Below are positions 1 through 12,822 of a DNA stretch of 64,000 nucleotides, one piece after another. A program made the translations under genes and the position numbers. The notes under the pieces were generated by a model. That model made no database searches. It saw only the letters and a list, made by a program, of their open reading frames with translations, and had not been told where the DNA came from. Numbering within the stretch: the stretch's first letter is position 1; the number at the start of each line of letters is the position of its first letter. The stretch is from Plazaster borealis (Eukaryota; Echinodermata; Asteroidea; Forcipulatida; Labidiasteridae), in assembly GCA_021014325.1 (NCBI GenBank), contig JAJGQC010000293.1:1-64000 (forward strand). The letters run 5' to 3'.

Positions 1-465
1 AAGCAAGGACAAGGTATTACCTGAAGAATCTGAATCGGGAAGACCGAAGAGTGCTTCATTCAACAGCTGCCATTTCAATCGGCAGTTTGATCCAAATTAT
101 GAATCTTTAAATTGGGTGTTTGGTAAATAACATTAATTTGGGTCATACATTTTTGAACGAAAAAGTGATGGTCAGATTCAGCATCTTTCCTGTCGTGTCA
201 TGGTTAACTTATAAGTTTTAAAACGCAGGAACATTTTTTTCCACAAACCATAATGTAATGTAGTTTACAAACAGTTAAGAAGTTACAAAAACAGACACCA
301 TGTTTATAAACTATTGGTTACTCTGACAACGTTCATTTATAACTATGCAAATAAAATAACAATTGTAAAGTGACTCAATTTTAGACATTTGTCATCATAC
401 ACATCAAGACACATCTATGTTAATATTTAAAATCAGCGGCGTAACTAGGGTAAAATTTCAGGGGG
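1..465. other. AT-rich non-coding stretch
   Basis: No gene, repeat family or motif that I can name. It may be flank or intron. Confidence 0.5.
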
Positions 466-805
466 GCGTGTCGTGGCCGAGTGGTCTAGTTCACCGGACC
501 CATGCTCTGGTGTTGTCGGCAGCAGTGTGGGTTCAAATCCCGGTCGTGACACTTGTGCCCTTGAGCAAGGCACTTAACCATAATTAATTTGTTAAAGTTG
601 GGAAGGTATTGCATTCTGCTCTACCAGCCATGCTCCTAGTGGATGATACCCATGCCTACATCCTTACGGACTGTAAAGGGGGCAAGCCCTGTTTCAGCCC
701 CAGGAGTAGGTGGCAACGTGCCCCTGGTGACAGTTAAGTGTAGCCCTCACCTTGTAGTGGCCGTCCAGCCTTGTGAGTTTGGCGATATCTCATTAAAAAA
801 AATCA
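466..805 (+). repeat. tRNA-derived SINE, family 1, copy 1
   Basis: The head resembles a Leu/Ser-type tRNA: A-box-like TGGCCGAGTGG (474-484) and B-box GTTCAAATCCC (531-541), the internal RNA polymerase III promoter. It continues into the body motif TTGAGCAAGGCACTTAACC shared with the other copies and ends in an A-rich tail. An open frame at 643-840 lies in the body and is not a gene. Confidence 0.85.
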
Positions 806-2779
806 AACAAAATCACTGTGGAACAATTTGCCACACTTAATCAAAACCACTGCTCCAAATAAGAACATAAAATTTTGCCTGTCTATTAACTTCTTATTTT
901 CTGTTTTCTTCTTTGTAAAGTACTTTTGGATGTTTGTGTGAGTGCTATTATTATTGTTATTATTATTGTTTGAATGACTTCAAAAGGTTGTGTGACATTC
1001 TTATTAGATAAATAAACTTGTGTTTATTTTTATTAGGCCCATACTGAAGAATTTAGGCCAAATGATATAGATAAATGAATAAAAAAAAATCATAATGATT
1101 TTCATAAAAATAAATGTTGTAAAGTGGAAGCCAAAGGTCAACATTTTGTGACCATAGGAAAAAATATGCTGGGATTACTGGTATTTAGGCCATGTTTGGC
1201 ATCCCTTCCCTGACTAGCACAAATTCCTCTATCCTATTTTAATTTTGTTATCAAAACATCTTTCAACACTTATCATAGACACTCCAGAAGTAGAACACTT
1301 GCAAAGTCTACAATATAAAATTGTTGTGTTGAGAACGCGACCTACATGTAATGCAGACTTAGAGCCAAAACTAGCAAGTAGTATGGTGCTCAATGCACGC
1401 TGCCAGTTGCTCTGCACCGGACTACCCTTTTCTTTCTGTAGGTAGTCTGGGTGGCAGCCTTTCTTGGGTGCTGCATGACTGATGAGTGCATGTGATGAAT
1501 TGATGGTGTATACTGTTTTGTATTAACTGATTGGAGAGGGAACACCTCAAACCCCCCCCCCCAAGGATTTGAAATGGTAGGACATTAAACAACAATTATT
1601 TTCTTTTACATGGCCTATGGCCTTACATGTACTTTCAATTTGTTTAGAAAGCTTTGAAAGACAAAACTTAAATGGAGTGTAAATTACAGTAAGAAATGAA
1701 AGTAGCTCAGTTTCTGATTCTCCATATTTAACGGAAGAGGATGTTGTTTTGGTATCGTGCTGCTTGGTAGCTCATTTTAGAAATTTATGCATGTTTTAAG
1801 GGATGTTACTTTGGGAAGAGGAAACAATTGAATGAAATCAAGTCATTACAAAATTACGTCATATTCACGGTACTCCCAATTATTTTTCAAGAGCAGTAGG
1901 GGATTTTGGAATTTGTTTTTTCTTACAAGTTCATCCCAAAACTATAAATGTGGGTAAGGCCTCAAAATGATGTCATTTTTTTATTGGATTGTTCGGTATT
2001 GTTGCTGTTTAAAAGAAAAGATACTTGAAATAGATTTTAATTAATTTTCTTGGGGTTTTCCTTGAGATGACTCAATTGACAAAGAACATTACAACGGTAA
2101 ATATCAGCTAAAACTTTTTCTGGATTGGTCTGGAACACTACACTGTAAGTGGTTGAATCGTTACGTATGGAAGACATCAATGCTCTTCAAATTTAACAAA
2201 AATAAACTAAATTTTACTGTTTTCATATTTGGACCTTCCAATTAAATTTTACTTGTATTTGTTTCACCAAGCACTTTTGATTTTGTTGTAGTTGCGGTCA
2301 TGTGGTTCAGTTAATAAACTTTTTTTTCATTACGAAGAGTGAAAATTGAGTTGTCTACATCAGGTTTTTTTCCTTCAAATTCTCATCAAAACGTTATGAA
2401 ACGAAGGAACTTGATACATACATGTAGTACATCATAAAAAGTCCTCATGCCTAGGTCAAATTCCAGGAAATTTGAAACGCATAGACCATAACCATTTGCT
2501 TTGTCATGATAATGTTGTTAAAGTACAGTACTTGTGCATTGTACACCAAACATCATTTTCACAGAATAAGTTCTGTTTGTTTTTCTTTTAATCTGTTGTA
2601 GATTTCTCTTAATCCTTGTGATACTTTTTATATTATTAACTCTCCAAAGTAGTAGTTTAAGTTTGTATTTTTTTTTGCATCAACAGTCTCAGGTGTTATA
2701 AAGTCTGCATGTATTCAAGTATACCTAGTACCAACTTTTTAATAGGCATATTGTAAAATTTGTGATTTTGTTATGATAC
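806..2779. other. Non-coding stretch
   Basis: AT-rich with poly-T runs, a C13 run near 1551 and short frames (1229-1445) on both strands that look random. No gene seen. Confidence 0.5.
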
Positions 2780-2914
2780 AGGCCTAGAATTTCATCTTTG
2801 AGAGGGCAAGCAAGGCCATTTTCATTTTGCATTAGGCACTTCAATTGCAAAATCTTGAAGTCTATGAGAAACTTTGGAGGGGGCACCAAGGCCAACCTTC
2901 GTGTAATTCCAGGC
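2780..2914 (-). mobile_element. MITE family A, copy 1
   Basis: The ends AGGCCTAGAATTTCATC and GTAATTCCAGGC are inverted repeats; the interior has AGGGCAAG, AAATCTTGAAGTCTATGAGA and GGGGCACCAAGGCC, all shared with the other A copies. No coding capacity; a non-autonomous DNA transposon relic. Confidence 0.75.
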
Positions 2915-3408
2915 AAAATGGTATGGTATGGAGTTTTACTGTACATGCAAGTCTATAAATATTGATGTAGAACTACCTTTTTGTACTACGAAATTGTGTA
3001 CAATTTAGTCAGCACTCAGCAGCATGGTCAAGTTCAGAGAATTGCGTTGTCATTGAAAAACTACAAAGTAACAATACAGTGAAGACATACAGATAATTAA
3101 TTATTCATCGGAGCACTGTGTATATTGTATAGGGGGGTGACTCTTGTTTTATACCTCATATTTATTACTTAGCAGCAGGCGTTTATTCATCCTCCCCCCT
3201 TCACATGATGATGATGACGGTGCGTTAGTGGCAACGGGCCAAGAATTAGTGGTGTCATTACCGTGTATAGGTGCTCGTCTGTTGAGCTTCCTGCCTCCAG
3301 TTCGCAGCACCTGCTGACATTTTTAAGTTGCGGTGAGATTCCACCTGCCAAACAGTTCACAACTTCATGACTTTCCCACACCTTTCACCATACTCAATTT
3401 ATTACAAT
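2915..3408. other. Non-coding stretch with a slightly GC-richer core
   Basis: About 3180-3390 is richer in GC and has two CACCTG E-boxes 34 bp apart (3308-3313, 3342-3347). No coding evidence; a regulatory element is conceivable. Confidence 0.3.
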
Positions 3409-3691
3409 ACTCCCCAGGTTTCTTCAAAACTGTGGGGCATTCTGGACCCAAATTTTGGAAGTTTGGCCGAAGCACGCTGAATTGAAACAAGGTCTTTGGA
3501 AAGTTTTCTCTTTGGTGTTTACCTTAGTTTTAAAGTGCTATGGTTTTCTCTTATTACGTTTTGTGAAGAAGAAAAAATACAAAAAAAACCCAACATGTAT
3601 TTTGTTTGCATATCTGCCGAAATTTGCAAGTATCGGCACGCAAATCGCGAGTATCGGCCCGATACACTAGCTTTTGCATGAGGAGAACCCT
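3409..3691. mobile_element. Family G, copy 2
   Basis: It shares AAAACTGTGGGGCATTCTGG, TTTGGCCGAAGCACG and ATTGAAACAA with copy 1, and ends AGGAGAACCCTG. The left end has lost the CAGGG. Several overlapping frames here are by-products. Confidence 0.8.
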
Positions 3692-3958
3692 GAACATTTT
3701 GTTTTGTCCCCTCCTCTCATCACACAGAAATCATACATCTTGTGTGTCTCCTGTACGTTTTGGTAGGTTTTATTGGAGTGTCGTTGTTGGTTTTACTCTT
3801 CTACTATTCTACTAATGACATTGAGGGTTTGAACACTTGTCAAAGTTAGAATTACGGATTTAAATAAACCATTCGCAAGTAAGATTTGATTAATGTTAGT
3901 ACAATGACTTGCTTAGTCACAAGTTACTGCTTGAATTTGAATTCATTAAACTAAAGAG

Positions 3959-4225
3959 ATGGTTGCTAATGCTGCATGGGGCAAGCTTTTGTATGGCAAC
4001 TCTAGATGAGCAAACCCTGGTATCATTGTGCCGTACAAATTAATTCAAAATTGTGTATGGTTGTTCGTTGTCTCTTACAATTAACCTACGCAAAAGCTTG
4101 CCCTGAATCATGTGAAATAGCAACAGTCTCTATAGTCTGAAAAATTCAAATTTCATCGGTAACTTTCGCCTAAGCAAATTATTGCACCAGACATCTAACT
4201 CGCAAAATGGCTTATTGCCAGACTT
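3959..4225. repeat. Interspersed repeat O, copy 1
   Basis: GGGGCAAGCTTTTGTATGGC and GCAAAAGCTTGCCCTGAATC form an inner inverted repeat; the right flank (AATAGCAACAGTCTC ... TTGCACCAGACATCTAA) recurs at 15.2-15.35 kb. Confidence 0.6.
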
Positions 4226-7200
4226 ACAATGAACGTAGATGTTAACAGATGAATCAGATACAAAATGTTACACTTTATGTACATGCTGTCTGTTTTTAAT
4301 TTGAGATTCTTTCGTGCTGCTCAACAACTTTTTATGTTTTAGCTCAAACCTTTACTATATCGAGTAAGTTTTACATGTTTTTTACATTACAGTAACCTAC
4401 AAGAATCTGTTAACTGTAGGGACCTCCCTTGTGCCTTTTGGTTTTTATAGTATTCTTTCTAAAACCCCAAACAAACAGTGTGATCTTTCCACTTAGTAGT
4501 TTTTCAATGTTTAGTTTAATACGTTTTTTTATTTTACTCTCTGTTAATAACCAACATTCTGTACAAGGCCACTCCACTCTACTCAAAGACCAACCCCTGC
4601 CGATTGTGGTCAGCAGTCAGAGGTCAGCACTATTGACCACTCCATTTCTACACACCTACATTGTACATATTATATATATGTACACAACATGACAAATACA
4701 AAAAGTACCAAATGTCAGTATTCTGTTTGATGTGCTACAAAATGGGGAAAAAAAAGATATAACAAAATTACGTCAAAGTTTGTACACCCACACTGTACAT
4801 GTAACCTGCAGGATACAATATTTTTAAAAAATTGATTGCAATAGTACGTAACACAACGTCAAACTGTCAACAATAAAGGGGTTATTCATAGTTGATCATC
4901 TCTAGATTTTGATTTGATCACTAATAACTTCCTTCCCAAGTATCCATCACTAATTAGAACTACTGATACTCCCACAACTTGATGCACTATTGCAGTTGAC
5001 TTGCTCGTAGGCTTGTACCTCACTGCACTCAACTTGCGTACATTAGTTACGTCCATCAGTGCCAGTGCGTGCAGACTTGGCCAGCGCTAAAGAAATTAGT
5101 TTTGGCACAAAACCAAGAATTTAAATGGCACTGTGTTAGACTGATAGCGAATTTGATCTTTGTAGGCCCGTAGAAAGAACATAAATCACATTGGTGAGGT
5201 TGCGCCGAAATGTGACGACCTTTTATATATTTATGAATCTCACCCCCTCAGAAAGCTTTCACTGCACCTGTGCCCTAATGACTTCCATAGCAACTGGCCT
5301 CTTGACACTTGTACTGAGTACAAAATTCATGCCCCTTTCCATTACATGAAGCTTTTCAATACTTCACTACACTTCTTGCAAGAAAAAAAAGTTAAACGTT
5401 TTGTGCATTTGTGAGGACTGAGGATATCAGATGGCCCATAATTTGAGAGTTGTACAAAGTACATGTTGCAAAAATTGGAAGTTGGTACGTCTTTTCTGAG
5501 ATAAAAGTTCAAGCAACTAGACGTTCACCACCACCAGTTATGTGTGACTTTCTCAGCTTGTCATATTTTGTCTGTTATATTTAACAAATGGACACGTTTG
5601 AATTTCTGAGGCATATTTCAGTGATATTTGTGTCTCAAAGTGGTTTTCTTTTGAGATTTAAAGAGGGTGTCATCCGTTTTGAAAATGCCAATTTACAAAA
5701 CTGTGGATTTGACCAGAAAAATGGTTTGTTTCACTGTGTAACTAACTTCTGCCACCACTGTGTAAGGTTGACTCTTACACTGTAAAGTGGGTTAACTTTT
5801 GCAGATTACGACAGCCTCGATGTCAACTATCCCGTTTTATATTAAGATGCAGTCGTTTGACCTTTGTATTTTAGGTGTTGCCTGTATCCTGGCTAATGTA
5901 AAAATAGCTTCCAGGGACCTTTTTTAGCAAGGGGGCAGGTTTGAAGAAAATCTTGTCTCAATGTCTTGTTTACTACACCTGCTGTGCAAACGTTGCCTTT
6001 AATATGAACTGACAGGAGGTTTGTCACTTCCTACCTACTACATCTTTGTAGAAGAGCACTGAGTATTAAGGGCACTAACATGCTCCGTTCACACTTGATA
6101 CAAAGAAGATAACAAGAAGTTGCTTGCTACCACACCACATCCAGCTGTCATCAGCTTCAGAAACATGAAGCGCAGTCTTGGGGATGAATTTTCCCAACTT
6201 GTTTGCATTGATTGGACAGCAAGCATCTTAGAATATTAGTTGTATACTATCAATGAAGGACATCAGTTTCAATAGGGGATGGGGACGTGTGAGTCCTACG
6301 AAAAACAAGATTTGAGGATGGTAAGCCAGGAGGCCTGGGCCAAATTGAAGGCCTGGTAAATTTGGATTCTGAACACTCATATCCTTAGTGTACAGATAGT
6401 GAACTTTACTCTTCGCTGGTAGATTTGAAGTACTAATTAATCAAGGTCTGAAATCTCAAAAGGGTCGAAGCCATTGCCCTAGTCTTGGCCTTGGTGCATC
6501 TTTAAAACTTTTCCAAAGACATTTTGGTTTTTATTGGAAGTGTCCTTTTTTTAGAAGGTAGGAGACTCCAGTGCTGAACATTGTCTTCGCTGTACTTCAG
6601 AAAAAGGGTGACTTGGGTGGGAATCCAACTGTTAATAAGTTCTTATATTCTAGCTTGGACGTCTTACCACTAGACCAGCAAGCTTGACTCTGCACAAGAC
6701 GCCTACTTGTTTCTTTGGATGTTCCCAGTGAGTGCTGTCAGACTGCGTTATGTCCATACTTTCCACACTTTTAATTATGTAAGATATCTTTTGACATTAT
6801 TTGTCTTGCTTTACAACTATCTGGACTCCCAACAGTTAATTGTTGGACACCTACAATGAAAACACCAGACTGAACATAAATGTGGTTGACAGAGCGCAAA
6901 GTCCAAGAGATATGGAAAAGAACCTTATACTAGTCTGTTGGATGAGATGCAGTTAAGCTAGAACAAGTTATCAACTTTGCCTTAAAACATTTGTTTGTTG
7001 AACAGAACCTCTTGATACTTGAGTATTCAGGTCACAAACTTAAAGTTTCTCTGTAGATTGAGTGCTTGAAAAGAAATTCATGTTTGTTTTTTATCATTGC
7101 GTCAATTTGTTGGTGCTACACCAGTACACATGTGTTGTTTCAACCGGTCTAATTTATCTGTATTTTAAACGTTTGTAAAAAAACCACCTCTTAATTTCAG

Positions 7201-7890
7201 TTTGTTTACTTCTTTTTTAGTAATAAGTTGGGTAGAATCTTGATCTTAAAAGAAACGGGAGTGAGAGGAACATGTCAACTGGTTTTTCTACTGAATGACG
7301 CCCATGATATTAGTTGATTTTAAACATTAGGCACAGGCGCCATAGATGCTCCATCAGACTAACCATATGTCTAATCACCTGCCACTATAACATATGTGTT
7401 TACTATCAATTCACCAGTCATGCCAATGCACAAACCATGGTGCTATATCTTGGAGTAATGTTTCCACCCCAGGTGAAACTGAATGCGCAATCAAAGCCAT
7501 GACATCATCTACTTAATTGCTGATGTTTGTCTTCATAAGTGTGTAACCCTGACCACTGCTTGTGTACTTGCACACAGTTACTCATATTTGTACATAGTTT
7601 GTACTTTTAATTAGTCTCAGAAAAGTACAAAGTATAAACAAGATGTGTGCTTGATGAGTTTACTCATATTGTACTGCTGTTCCCTGTTTATTTGAAATAT
7701 TTTTGTTACCATTACCTTCTTTGTCATACCCGTTGAATGTTATAATTGTAAATTCCATTCATGAAATGGAACCTTTGAATTGGTGGCTGTGGCTGTTGCT
7801 AATGGTGTTGCTAAGGGCAGCCTAGCAGCAGTCGCAGCCACTATTATTCAGAAACAGCTTCAGTTTGGCTGCATTGATTGGAGTGGACTG
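4226..7890. other. Long non-coding stretch
   Basis: Apart from a partial A element at 6440-6560, I see no gene or named repeat. Frames at 4429-4692 and 5588-5785 are hydrophobic, chance-like translations. Confidence 0.5.
6440..6560 (+). mobile_element. MITE family A, partial copy 2
   Basis: It shares GCCCTAGTCTTGGCCTTGGTGC and the CTTTTCCAAAGACATTTTGG/ATTGGAAGTG core with better copies, but both ends are eroded. A second trace (GGAGGCCTGGGCC) lies at about 6330. Confidence 0.5.
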
Positions 7891-8031
7891 CTTCGCAAAA
7901 TTCTCAGTACGTGCGCTTTAGCCGTGGAATGAGGTGCATGCTGGTCTAGTTAGTGACAAAATTTGGTCGCTAGCTTGACCAGCATGCGTATCATTCTACG
8001 GCTAATGCGCATGTCCCAAGTACTTGCGAAG
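7891..8031. mobile_element. Hairpin element J
   Basis: Two arms of about 60 bp (CTTCGCAAAATTCTCAGTAC ... GCATGCTGGTCTAG; reversed to CTTGCGAAG) fold back on each other with a short loop. GC-rich and without coding capacity; it ends 68 bp before element K. Confidence 0.75.
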
Positions 8032-8098
8032 TTGTCTATGGAAGAATAACAAGAGAGATGCACTTGTTTTGAGGTCTTTACTCTCTGACTATGACAGC

Positions 8099-8906
8099 GT
8101 TTACACTTGATCCGGCAAGGGCGATCAAAGGAGGATCAGATCCTGCAAGGGCGATCAAAGGGTGATCAATAGCTAGTGTAAACGCAAGAGCGATCAGGAT
8201 CTGATCCTCCTTTTTGATCCCCCGTCATTGCGGGATCAAAGGAGAATCAGATTCCACAAGATGGATCAAAAAACAAGTGTAAACGCAACGCAGGATCATA
8301 CCCCGCAATTTGACCTACCGATTTCTGGTCTTGTCAACTAGTTGAAAAGAAACAGTAAAATCAAGCTTTTTTAGTTGTAAACAACTGTACAGCAGTACAG
8401 TGCAAGCGTCCCCGTACGCTGGTTCCAACAGCTTTTCTGTGCACAAAAGAACATTTCCTGATTTCAATGGTACTTGGCATTTGCATCCCTGACGCCATTG
8501 CTCTGCAATAAATATGAGGATCCACTTGCTTCGACCTGTTTTCGTCTCGTTTTGCTAGTTATTTCTCTTTATTTTATTTGCACTTGAAAGTCATTTTTGT
8601 ATATATTCCATTATTTGTATTTTCTTGTCGCAGTTATGATATTTAAGGTTATAGTTTTTTGGGTGTTTTTACGTTGATTCTTGTTGGACGACACGGTCGT
8701 AGCTGGTTGTACGAGGTCAAATGTGGTGAGGTCGGGGTCGAAGTTGACCTTTCACACGAGCAGCGTGGAACTTCTGTTCAACAAGCGCCGGGCAAACGGG
8801 GATCAATGCGAGATAAGGCTCAAGTGAAAACGCAGCTGGATCAGCTTGATCGTCCTTGCAGGATCTGATCCTTCTTTGATCGCCCTTGCCAGATCATGTG
8901 TAAACG
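8099..8906. mobile_element. GATC-rich inverted-repeat element K
   Basis: The 808-bp element starts CGTTTACACTTGATCCGGCA and ends with the reverse complement, with arms of nearly 60 bp. Subterminal regions are packed with GATC words (GGCGATCAAAGGAGGATCAG) in both orientations, giving many alternative hairpins. Frames inside (8659-8868, 70 codons) show no transposase feature. Confidence 0.85.
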
Positions 8907-11490
8907 TGGTGTATCTCTCAGACTTGCTGTGGTGGAGTTTTGTGGTTGTTGTGGTTTATATGGTGCTGACACTTGGTTTGTTGACATTATTTCCTCAATT
9001 TCCCCAGGTTCAAGTATGATTTATGTATTGTACATTAAGTGCAAGTTGATATCTGAAGGATGTTGTACCAATGTTGCAATGTCAATTGCAATTTTTGTTA
9101 ACCATGCAGTTCAAGCACCATAGTCTAATCTGACCCCTAACCTTTCATGCTGCGATGTGTGTAAAACTGGTGTCATTAACCAATTAAAAAGGTGACTTTA
9201 TTGAAGGGGCAGAGAACATTTTGCCAGTGAAGGTGTTTAGTCATTATCGTCTTTGTGCTGATTTTCGTGGATGGTTGAATGTCAATGGCCCAGTCTTGTA
9301 TGAATGTCTCAAGAGTGATGAGCATTCTGGTGTGGGTAGTCTGAGCCTGTTTAAACTAAAGGTGCTTCTCACTAAGGACGGCATGTTGACATCTCTATCG
9401 AAAGAGCTGTATTGGCCTAAAGGCACACTTAAATGTCCAGAGATATTCGCAAATACTGTATATTATTAAAGATCAGTTCTGCTTTTTACCTTAATTTTCA
9501 GACTTGAGATTAAGTGATCTGATTTTCAGGGCTGCCCCAAATCACGAAATCTCATCTGTTCAGGGTAGTGGATTAGGTCTGGCACATGCTCAAAGTGGAT
9601 ACATTTATTCAAAGTGTGATATCATGAACAAAGATTAAACCAAACCTGTTTTCTAACGTGGGAGGGATGGGGAAAGCTCATACTTTTGCAGTTGTTGTAA
9701 GGGCAAGGCAATTTTTCCTTGGTAAATGGTACCTCTATGAGAGAATTTCGTATTTGTATTGGAACATTGCAAGGTGCACCAAGGCAATGACCAGGGGCAT
9801 GGCGACAGTTGCCACTGTTTCCCCTAGTGAGGTATCAGATCTGCTTTTGATACTTAATATATCCCCCCCCCCCTTTTTATGAAAGTTACAAAGCAAACAT
9901 TAGGATTATAGACCTAAAGAAAACTGATACGTATTGTACAATGTATGCTTGCGTGATTGTGGAATATCCTGGGTTTTGGTTGTAATAGTTACATTTGTCC
10001 CTATGGATATCCATAGTGTGATTGTATTTGAATAATTGATAAGATTACTGTGCGTTCGGTCATTCTCTCACCTTTTTGTACATATAATGCCCTTTATGGC
10101 TCATGTCAGCTGCTCTCACCTAAACCATATGATAAAAACCCAAACCAAGGGCCCCCTCTGAGGTGGTTCAGGGGGCACAAAGCAAAAGCAGGGAGTAATA
10201 GTCCCTCTTTGACCCTGATGAGAACCCTCCTCCTCACATTGGCAGTTAGGATTAAGGAACCTATTGACGTCAAAAACACATTCTGTTTTACCAGGTAAAA
10301 GCTTGTTCAGCTTGTAAATTAGGAGAAAATTAATAAACCTGATAATGAAAGTTGCATGGAAATCCTCTTTGTTTGCGTAAGGTAATTCACGGAAAACAAA
10401 AATGTATACAACAAAAATAACAACAATTTGTATTATTGATTTGATAATTGATTTGCTCCTATTTGAGCTGTGATAGTTTTGCTAACTTGTTTGTACAGTC
10501 TACTCTTTAGACTATTATTTAGAGCAAACTTGGTGTATATTTAGGCTTCACACCATGTTGCCTATAGAGTATTCATATCTTGGTGATTTGTTGGAAAATG
10601 ATCAACTTTTTTAATAATGCACTCTTGAACTTACTCAGAATTGTCAACTGATTGGTAACTTTTACAATTTCACTTTCCACTCCTGAACAAAAGTATAAAA
10701 GGAAATTTTATTTGTTGCTAGATTTTTTTTACTATTAACCACACATTGTACATATGTAAATACTTCAACTTCAAGTGAACCTTCAAAGATCTCTTAAATG
10801 CAATTTTCAAATTATCTAAAATTAATAAAAGTTTCAACAAACGTAAACAGCAACAAAATGGGTAAATTACTGTGTCAATATTAGTCAAAGTAGAATCTGG
10901 TGGTATGATGTGGTAGCTGGATATTCTAATATTTTGCCTTCTCTAGAATGCCTGCCCACTGTGCACTTTAAAAACCATTGAAAGCGGGAAAAACATAAAC
11001 TTGTCCCATGTGGAAGTGATAAATAAGTGGCAAAAAAGCCCTGTGTTTGGTGTAGGACAAGGGGGTAGGGGAAAGCAAAGGAGGAAACTGAGGGTGTGGT
11101 CATGCTAAACTGATGGGATGGGTAGTGGGGTGAACTAGTAATGTACCACCTTTCCCTTAAACATGTTTAAATAGATTGACTAGACTTGAAATGCTACAAA
11201 TGTGCACATGGGGTAGTTTCCCACTTTGTTCACCTTACAATAATTTTGTCAATATTTCACTTTGTTCACATATGGGACCAGCTGTAAAAAGAAATTTAAA
11301 ATCGTAATAAAGCCTAGTGTTTTAGAATTAAATTGCTCTAATCTACAATATGCCAATTGTTTAGGGGAATACAACTAGATTATGCAAGGTTATTTCCTTT
11401 GTCTGCGTACCATTTTTGTGTGGGTGTTTTTCATGTATTTAGGTCAGGGTATGAAGTTATTGTACACATGTATGTCAAAAATTTCTTCTA
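8907..11490. other. Non-coding stretch
   Basis: It holds A copy 3 and short frames on both strands at 9221-9469. The + frame there is less biased than most but has no recognisable domain or splice context. Nothing else identified. Confidence 0.45.
9698..9842 (-). mobile_element. MITE family A (subtype ending in TATCAG), copy 3
   Basis: AAGGGCAAGGCAATTTTTCC at the left, GCACCAAGGCAATGACCAGG in the middle and GAGGTATCAGAT at the right match the copies at 29324 and 59646. A run of eleven C follows at 9863-9873. Confidence 0.6.
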
Positions 11491-11899
11491 AAGGTAGGGT
11501 CACAGATTGGTAAAAACTGAACAAGTTGATGACCATAAAAACTTATTTAGCAAGAAGTACTGCAGCTGTTGATAGTATAAACTGTTTGAGAAAGAATTCC
11601 CTTTGAAGTAATATGGTTTCGATAATTCGTCCATGAATCGTTTCTGAGTTTTCTGAGGGTTGGTGTCCATTCGCGACTGCTGCGGCCAGAGATGCGGTTG
11701 GTACCTGCTGTCGCCTCACTCGGATGGAATTGACGTTCTTGTGAAAATATGTTGACAGTTATTTTGCTGTTTTCTCAGCAAGTAGAAAAAGTATTCAGCT
11801 GAAACTTTCACCTGTGACTTTTATTGTATTTTTCTTTATAATTTTGCCTATAAATAAGCATTACGTTGACAAAATCCAATCTATGACCCTACCTTTAAA
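11491..11899 (+). mobile_element. MITE family C, copy 1
   Basis: About 400 bp with ends AAAGGTAGGGTC and GACCCTACCTTTAAAG. The middle carries GGTTGGTGTCCATTCGCGAC and AGAGATGCGGTTGGTACC, conserved in all C copies. The right end is bordered by TTAA (11894-11897). A MEF2-like CTATAAATAA occurs inside but belongs to the element. Confidence 0.85.
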
Positions 11900-12467
11900 G
11901 TCAAAATCCAATGATTTGTTTGACCAGTTTGTGGAAGAATTAACTTTTGAATTTGATGCAGATATTAATTTATCATCAAACACTGATCTAAGATATTTGA
12001 AGAAGCAAATCCAATGTGGAATGTAAGTTTATAAGACAGTGTCTGAATCGTGGCTTGAACAAGCCATAAAACATTGGATGCCCATAGCAACACTCTTGGG
12101 AATGGCCACAGCCATAGCCACATTAAGTTTTTGTAATTTAATAGTTACAATTATGTATTTTTTCCCCCTTGAAGTATTTTTTATTTTGAAATATTGTTGA
12201 TACAATTATTTTTTTAAATCACCCTGGAAAACAAACAGGTGGTAACTGATATGTACAGAGAGGTTGCATTGAAAGTATTTGAGGTGAGAACACAAACAAG
12301 AATATTGAAATTCCAACTCTACTGTTCATTGAAACACTTTCTATAAAACACTTACAGCTTAGAAAAAAAAGTACACTTTACTTTCAATTATACAACTTAC
12401 TTCAAATATTTTAACAATAAATGAGGAGATGTTATCAATATGGATGAGTTAATTGTATCTAAGTTAT

Positions 12468-12822
12468 AAGGGCAAGCAACTTCTTCAAGAAAAGTGACAT
12501 TCAAGAACAGTTGAAAGGGGCAACAAGGCCAATTTCATAGCGCTGCTTAACTGAAGCAGAAAAATTTGCTTAAGCGTCGGCGCAATTCACAGATTAGCGA
12601 GAAAATTTGGCTACCAGCTTGCGCGTTCATCATGGATTTGCATTGTTACGTCATTCATTTTCATACAGTAAGCACCGGAAGGTTAGCATGCCTTTTCGTG
12701 TTAGCAGCGCTAAGAAATGGAAACTCGCACAGTAAGCACAAAATCGGCCGTTAAGCAGCTCTTTGAAATTGGGCCCAGGGCATGGAGGCAATGACCTTTG
12801 TGAAATTTCAAGGAGATTTCAT
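12468..12822 (-). mobile_element. MITE family A, copy 4, split by a family B element
   Basis: The left half (AGGGCAAGC...GGGGCAACAAGG) stops at about 12527 where a family B element begins, and the right half (CAGGGCATGGAGGCAATGACC) resumes after 12776. The order shows that A was already there when B inserted. Confidence 0.6.
12528..12776. mobile_element. MITE family B, copy 1 (nested in family A)
   Basis: GGCCAATTTCATAGCGCTGC at the left and CTCTTTGAAATTGGGCCC at the right are inverted repeats. It is longer than the standard copy (about 250 bp) and GC-richer inside. Confidence 0.7.

Noticed and set aside
466..551. Possible functional tRNA gene at the SINE head
   Set aside because: The A- and B-box are present, but the cloverleaf is not convincing and the unit is followed by the SINE body seen in other copies.
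11849..11858. MEF2-like site CTATAAATAA
   Set aside because: It lies in the arm region of MITE family C, so it is part of a repeat rather than a locus-specific site.
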